Assembly: GCA_973895155.1 (NCBI GenBank)
Contig: OZ316891.1
Span: 30,628,001-30,692,000 of the forward strand
Reading direction: 5' to 3'
Length of the DNA stretch: 64,000 nucleotides
Source: Marsupella aquatica
Lineage: Eukaryota; Marchantiophyta
Below, piece by piece: positions 58,801 to 64,000 of this stretch (position 1 is the first letter of the stretch; every line of letters begins with the position of its first letter). Under the pieces are notes generated by a model. The model ran no database searches. It saw only the letters and a program-made list of their open reading frames with translations, and was not told where the DNA came from. Position numbers and translations under genes: made by a program.

Positions 58801-60461
58801 GGTTAAATTAAGGACCTAAATTGCCGAGCTAGATTCAACTGGAATACAAATGAAGCATATCGACTGAGCTGAGGCGGGACTGAACGCTACGGCGGTTGAA
58901 GTGACGAAGACACTTCAAAGTAGGTATGGGGAGACATGAGGGAGACATGAGGGCGTTTTGGGGAAGCTGTGATTATTGTTACTCGTGAACTGAGCCAAGA
59001 GGAGATTACCTCTAGTGCGTCTCACTTTGTAAGACAAGTATCGCATCTAAGACGACCGACGTGGGGTTATCTTCCTAGTTACTTTCCCCTCCTTGCATTC
59101 CCTTCACTACTATTAGAAAAGGTGAAACGAGAGAACAGTGGTGAGGAGGCACCCTATCCTTCCAAAAACTCCAGGGAGAGCAAGTCGTGGCACACATGTG
59201 AACTCAGAGCACTGCAGGCTAATGAGTTTGAGAAGCATTGTCACTTAATTAGTAAGAGGGAAAATCCCCGCATCACCGTCCCACCAAATTTGCTATCCTA
59301 GGGTGAAGAGACTCAAACTAAAATTTAATATTCGTACAGCCAAAAAGGCAACCTCGCCAGAATTCCTGACTATCACGGAGGAGGGTCTCTCTGAGTTGAG
59401 AATGCAACGCAATCCAATCCTACTGTTTATGACTCCAAGTCACCTTCTTCCTCTTTATCCCGTGACCTTTGTCAAGCTTGTAGCCAACGCTTCGTTAATG
59501 CTCGCCGATGCTTGTCTTCTGAATTGCATGATTAACAGCCACTAATATAAGACAACGAGTTCTTTCTCTTATGAATTGCATCATTCACAACCAATAATGT
59601 CGGACAGCGAGTTCTCAAAATTCACTTACTGCTGCTGTGGATGAGTCAAACGACGAAAAGTCTCCAGCAAGATCTATTTCTTACCAATTTACAGTCGATC
59701 GAGCTGACCAGCACACTGCTCTAATCTTCCTTGAAAAATGTGTGAGTAATCTTCTGTAGAGGAGCCAGGTGGATCACGTTCTAAAGACGCCACTTTGTTT
59801 CCTAAGCAGAAACTCCCTTCCTCAATTTTAAGCTTTCCGATGTGTGTCCATTCCGTTCATGCTCATGTTGTGGCTAATAGAGTTGGAGGTTGGAAGTTAA
59901 ATAATTCATCCAGAAACGTTCTCTGTCGATCAAACAATGCTGCACACGGAGTGAGCGATCGTACCAGTAAGTCAACTCGCCGGTTGGCCGAAATATGTAT
60001 ACAGCTTGGCCCATTGCCTGTAAAATATTCACGTAATTTGCATTATCGTCAGCACCCGGCACTGCACCCCGAACAGAGGAATTGTGGTACGGCCCGAGTG
60101 TAGATGAATGGAACCGCTGATCTGGAAAGGAGGACTCAGTGAGAAGAAGTGGGTCGCGTCCAGGTCTTTGCATGGGCGCGGAGAACTTCTCGTGCGTGTC
60201 CAGTTTTTCCTTAACCTTCAGCATATCTTCCAGCTGTTTCTTCAACGCACTGTGGCTTGCTTCCAGCTCCGCCATCGCTTGCATTCTCCTTTTCAGCTCT
60301 AAATGACTAGCTTCCAACTCCGCTAACCTGTTCTTCATCTCCCTCGTCAACGGTTCCTCTTGATAAGCAGGCTTCACGGCCACCCTGAAGGGTGAGTCTG
60401 CATACTTGTCGGGCGGCGGCTGCGCCATCAGTCTACCGCCTCCAATATCATTAGTACTCAT
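52889..60461 (-). CDS. PAS-domain Raf-like MAP3K protein kinase, 13 exons
   Basis: Minus-strand exons, 5' to 3': 60461-59965, 58442-58016, 57706-57169, 56874-56834, 56405-56337, 55925-55825, 55551-55473, 54527-54429, 54246-54178, 53861-53812, 53602-53521, 53195-53101, 52985-52889. All introns are GT-AG and phases agree, giving 747 residues. Residues 38-90 form a coiled coil with a duplicated 'AELEASH'. A PAS domain follows at about 143-256 ('[20 protein letters not shown]' then '[19 protein letters not shown]'). A Ser-rich linker precedes the kinase domain (about 476-735): glycine loop 485-493, catalytic Lys506, HRDLKSSN 600-607, DFG 620-622 and APE 645-647, all intact. It belongs to the plant B-group Raf family resembling Arabidopsis RAF10/RAF11; such kinases act in osmotic/ABA-type signalling. 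The ligand of the PAS domain and the substrate are unknown. A second ATG lies 11 codons in. Confidence 0.93.
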
Positions 60462-61440
60462 TCCACTTTGTTCCTATCGCACTGTGGAAAGATCAATGCC
60501 ACCACCTCCTAACTCCCTCTCTCACTTTCGTTCACCTTGTTCTCTACCTACGGCCACCACTGAGCTTTACACAAGGCGCCGACAAATAATATTGCAGTCC
60601 GGGATTCAATGGATGAAATCGTATTTCCTTCCTCCTACCTCCGGCGCTTTCTCGATGCCCTCCAGTCTTTCTCAGAACCTTTTCAATTTTTCACATCAAC
60701 AACCGCATCATCTGCTTCAACTTCATCCTCACAGTCTCCTCGGTCCCATGCTCTCTCTCGCTCCATCTCCCTCTACTTCCACAGGAACAGCTCTGTCGCG
60801 GAATTCCTTCCCATCCAGCAACTTAATCCGTCCCGCCTTTCTTTCTGTCCGTATACCTGCAGGACAACAGAGAAACACACACCAGCGCGGTCTCTCCAAG
60901 AATCCCTCCCCCAATCCACAGCAACAATTCGGCCCCGTGCCTACGTTACCCTTTCCCCTCGTCCCATGCAAAAACGTTTCTCCAATCTCCGATGCTGTAA
61001 CTCCTGCTCTCCTCCTCAGAGTCCTCCTCTCGTGCCTCCCAACCAACAAAGACGACAGGCGCTGCAGGAGCCGAGGCTGCGCCTTTCGAAGCTCTTCCAA
61101 TCTACACCATCATCCCGCCCGGCTCTTCCGCTTTCCGCTTCCTTTGAAAAAAAAACACTCACACCACCATGTATCGCTGCTGCTCCTCCTCCTCCGATTG
61201 CGTCCCTCGCTGTTCCTGCCCGACACAATTCCTCCTCCTCCTCCACATTCCGACCACCTCCGATCCCGCCACGAAAGTCGAGCGCCTATTGCATCTCCTC
61301 GCCTCGCATTTCCCTCCCTCCCTCCATCTCCCTTCTCCTCCTCATAATGAACACCAAAGAACGATACCTCCCCTCCCTTCCTCCCTCCCTCCCTCCTCTC
61401 GTCTCACCTCATCTCCCATCTCTCATCTCTCATCATTATA
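60462..61440 (-). promoter_or_regulatory. purine-rich 5' leader/promoter of the kinase gene
   Basis: Read on the kinase strand, this about 1 kb is strongly purine-rich (pyrimidine-rich on plus), with ctccctccct-type runs near 61310-61400. By position it is the 5' untranslated leader and promoter. It keeps two overlapping plus frames of more than 300 codons open, but those are Ser/Pro/His-rich low-complexity sequences without family resemblance. Confidence 0.5.
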
Positions 61441-61489
61441 AAAATAGTTCACTCTGTCGCAACTCGCAAAAAGCCGCCCTCGGCCCTCC

Positions 61490-61590
61490 GCTCGATACAG
61501 TGCCAGCCGCTCTAGTAGTCTACTGTAGTGCTCGATACAGCGCCAGCGGCTCTAGTAGTCTACAGTAGATCACTAGACTACTAGAGCACC
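61490..61590 (+). repeat. 39-bp direct repeat with palindromic tail
   Basis: 'ctcgatacag(t/c)gccagc(c/g)gctctagtagtctac' occurs at about 61492-61528 and again at about 61532-61568. It is followed by an inverted 'actagactactagag' that can pair with the 'ctctagtagtct' of either copy. Confidence 0.8.
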
Positions 61591-61599
61591 CGCTACAAG

Positions 61600-62050
61600 A
61601 ACTACTCGCACCTCAACTACTCAAAAAGGCCTCGCGCGGCGCGACGCGACCAGATTGGAGACTGGGAATTGGAGACGGACGACCGAGATGAAATGTAGCG
61701 GGCGATCGACGGCCCCGGGGTCTGCTGTGGTAGTCCCCGCACGACTGTGCCTTTCGCACGCTGCTTCGCAGTACAGTAGTACAAAGTACAGTGTAGCGTG
61801 CATGAGTGCGAGGGCCTCGGGAAGAAGACCCTAATTAAATCTGCACCTTATCTTACAAGATCTCTTTCGTTCAATCGTTCTATATTGCCGAACTTTATGG
61901 AAGGGAAATGCCACTAGCATTTTGGGGGATCCTTTACTGTACTTCTCTTTGGTAGATACAGTAAAATCTGAACATGCATGAAATTTGGGTTATTCCTAAC
62001 TCTGAGTGAAGAAATGAAATTGATAGCAGGGCGTTGTCAGCAATAATGGC
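61600..62050. other. intergenic
   Basis: No gene is supported. Confidence 0.4.
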
Positions 62051-62101
62051 CCCCCAAAACTTGGCAAAACCTGGCAAAACTTGGACTAAATCGATTGTTC
62101 T

Positions 62102-62196
62102 TATAGCCCATAATACCCTGAAAACGCTGCACTACTATTTACTTGATACCTTTCCTGTTTTTTCAGTTACTATATTTCAGGGCATTGTGGGCTATA
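62102..62196. repeat. short inverted repeat (22-bp arms)
   Basis: 'tatagcccataataccctga' on the left pairs with 'tcagggcattgtgggctata' on the right, with two mismatches across 22 positions and about 50 bp between the arms. It may be a tiny MITE or hairpin. A short direct repeat ('aacttggcaaaacctggc'-type) precedes it at 62058-62085. Confidence 0.7.
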
Positions 62197-62289
62197 ATAG
62201 AGAAGACTGCCCTGTCAAGATCTGGATTAACTCAAGGTTTGACCCTCCTTTTACTAAATTGGTGAAGATAAAAATCTCTTAGGCCCTTA

Positions 62290-63250
62290 ATTAAACTACA
62301 CCTGGCCATATAAAGCCCCATCCCTTCATCCCTACTCTTCATTCGTGCCCCATCCCTCCATCCCTACTCTTCATTCCTGTCATGTGATGAACAGTATCTC
62401 CCATAAAAGGTGGAGCACTTGCCAATAAAAAATGAAGCACTCACTACCTTTTGAGTAGCTCAAGCCCATTCGTGAACCTCTGCACCAGCCTATTTTTGAG
62501 GTGTGAATTTTAGCCAATTTTCATCTCCCCCAAAAGTGCTTGCCACTTTAGGCTAACATTCGCTAGATTTTTTTAATGCCATTTGTCACTTTCCCACCTA
62601 ATCATGGACCCCATTCACCAGAATCCAACGGTCATCTATAAATCTAGGGAAATCTGATGGTCAGGATGTAATCCAGGGAAAACTGACAAAGAATATTCCT
62701 TATCTCCTTCCTTAGAGCTGCTGACATTCCCCCCCACTAGCTAAAATTAAAAACCTAAAAATAAGTTGCTCTGCACTTTAGGGGATCTTGCATGTAGACT
62801 GTCCTGAAAAACATGGCCCTTTACATAACTGGTGGCAGCCCCCTAGTGAGCAAGACTTTCCCTTGACTGAGGCGGTCCTGACAACACTAATCTAGTATTT
62901 TGAAGGGCAAGGCACAGAAACTTTCTGGCCCTTCACCGTCCTGACCTTTGATATTCAAATAAAACAACCACAAGCAAATAGTAAATTTTGCATAGCCTCA
63001 ATTCCCTGCATAGTTCCCTGTATACTATGTAGCACTTATCCACAGAGCATGGACACGGGCTCCTTGTCATTTTCAACATGTATTAGAGGGTAGGTTCAAG
63101 TTTTTACAGCAGATCCCAATTTTTGCAAAAATTTCACATTCCGAAGGGGCCACATTCTGAAGGGTCGATGCACATGCAAGACTGCCCTTATAATTAGAAA
63201 TATGGGCAACCAGTAGGTCTTTATAGGGGTAGTTGTGGTCTAAGTGTACT
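62290..63250 (+). repeat. dispersed repeat copy, related to 34360-34620
   Basis: It shares ordered landmarks with the 34.4-kb copy ('aaaggtggagcacttgccaa', 'agctcaagcccattcgtgaa', 'ctttataggggtagttgtgg') but is longer. It contains an internal tandem duplication, 'ccatccctactcttcattc'-type, at 62318-62380. Class undetermined; no coding domain is seen. Confidence 0.6.
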
Positions 63251-64000
63251 AAGGTACTGCCACCAGGCCATTATGGGCAATAATGGACCTTCAAACCTCA
63301 AGCTCATGCTCTCGTTTTATGGGGCACTATATTTGGCAATGTCTTTGCAATTTTGGGGCATTGTATTCCACAATGTCTTGTAAACAGGACTTTGCTATAT
63401 ACTAATAGCGTAGGGACAATCAGGTTGTCTCATGCACAGCTTCACAACATAATATGTTTCTATTTCAAATTACAGCAGAATGCCATAAATAGAAAAATGA
63501 TGGTTTCAGGGAGAGAGCCCATGAACCGTGCAACCCTCATGAACTGTGACACCTTTTATACCTTCACTCATGAACACCCTTCTTATTTCCAAAAAGTTTT
63601 CTACAGCAAAGTTGACCTTCAATGTCTCTCTTGATGTCCAACTGAATTGGCTCTTCTTGTGCTTCCTCTCGCTCTCTATCTTTCTTTAACCAAGGGGTTG
63701 TGGGGGAGCTATAGAAGCATTGTGTTGCTAGGCGAAGCAGTTGAGTCCTGCACCCTAGATGGATTAGAGGCAGCTTGGAAAGATCTTTCCAATTAGTCTA
63801 ATATCTCTAGTTTTCATACAGAATTGAGAGCATTATGAGTTTGGATATGGATTCATTTGGATATGGATTGGATCCAAATGCCTCTGGGATTGCTAGTACC
63901 ACAACATAGTTCAGGGATTACTGCAAAAGAACATAATACTCTATGTCAAGATGTCCTGCACTTATCCATAAAGGTGTCCTTTATCCCTCATGCACTTGTG
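63251..64000. other. intergenic, repeat-like
   Basis: No gene is supported. The right edge contains 'tcctgcacttatccataaag' and 'atccctcatgcactt', phrases of the 33.9-34.3 kb repeat type, suggesting another member running off the window. Confidence 0.4.

Noticed and set aside
60406-61568. Two overlapping plus-strand frames of 313 and 319 codons
   Set aside because: Both are Ser/Pro/Leu/His-rich low-complexity translations of a pyrimidine-rich tract lying antisense to the leader of the kinase gene, with no family motif. Neither frame is preferred over the other.
1-64000. CRISPR array, prokaryotic operon, phage or defence system
   Set aside because: The direct repeats found are diverged satellites without regular unique spacers. 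Genes are monocistronic and intron-bearing. All recognisable proteins are plant-type.

Overview
This is nuclear DNA from a land plant. The evidence is intron-containing genes with GT-AG junctions, a plant chloroplast-type ferredoxin (FdC2), a plant PAS-Raf kinase, a plant DUF538 protein, plant GDSL-lipase fragments, and plant LINE, Ty1/copia and Ty3/gypsy debris. Introns are compact (about 80-900 bp, up to about 1.5 kb in the kinase) and leaders are long and rich in microsatellites. That would fit a bryophyte such as a moss or liverwort, but this placement is an inference. No bacterial operon, phage, CRISPR or toxin system is visible, and I found no previously undescribed multi-gene system.

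Layout. 1-7.8 kb: gene-free, repeat-rich DNA holding a diverged tandem array, a hAT-like MITE with an exact 8-bp target duplication, a 479-bp foldback element, a second tandem array and a 19-base C tract. 7.9-12.0 kb: a microsatellite-rich leader or promoter and an F-box/kelch gene with an uninterrupted coding region. 12-20.5 kb: intergenic with small repeats. 20.6-27.4 kb: a complete 22-exon cytosolic cysteinyl-tRNA synthetase gene. 29.4-29.8 kb: a single-exon DUF538 gene on the minus strand. 31.1-35.4 kb: MITE-like elements and dispersed repeats. 35.5-40.15 kb: a dead LINE on the minus strand, interrupted by about 2.1 kb that carries a Ty1/copia-type LTR and primer-binding site. 41.3-41.9 kb: an intact single-exon FdC2 ferredoxin. 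44.6-45.3 kb: a Ty3/gypsy pol fragment. 46.4-51.6 kb: three decayed, partly duplicated GDSL esterase copies, a pectinesterase-like scrap and a large inverted duplication. 52.9-60.5 kb: a complete 13-exon PAS-Raf-like protein kinase on the minus strand. 60.5-64 kb: its purine-rich leader, then repeat DNA of a family also seen near 34.4 kb.

The five intact genes (F-box/kelch, CysRS, DUF538, FdC2, Raf-like kinase) have unrelated roles (protein turnover, translation, unknown, plastid redox, signalling) and do not form a cluster. The exon structures of the CysRS and the kinase were built by hand from splice sites, reading phase and conserved family sequence. Both close without frameshift or stop.
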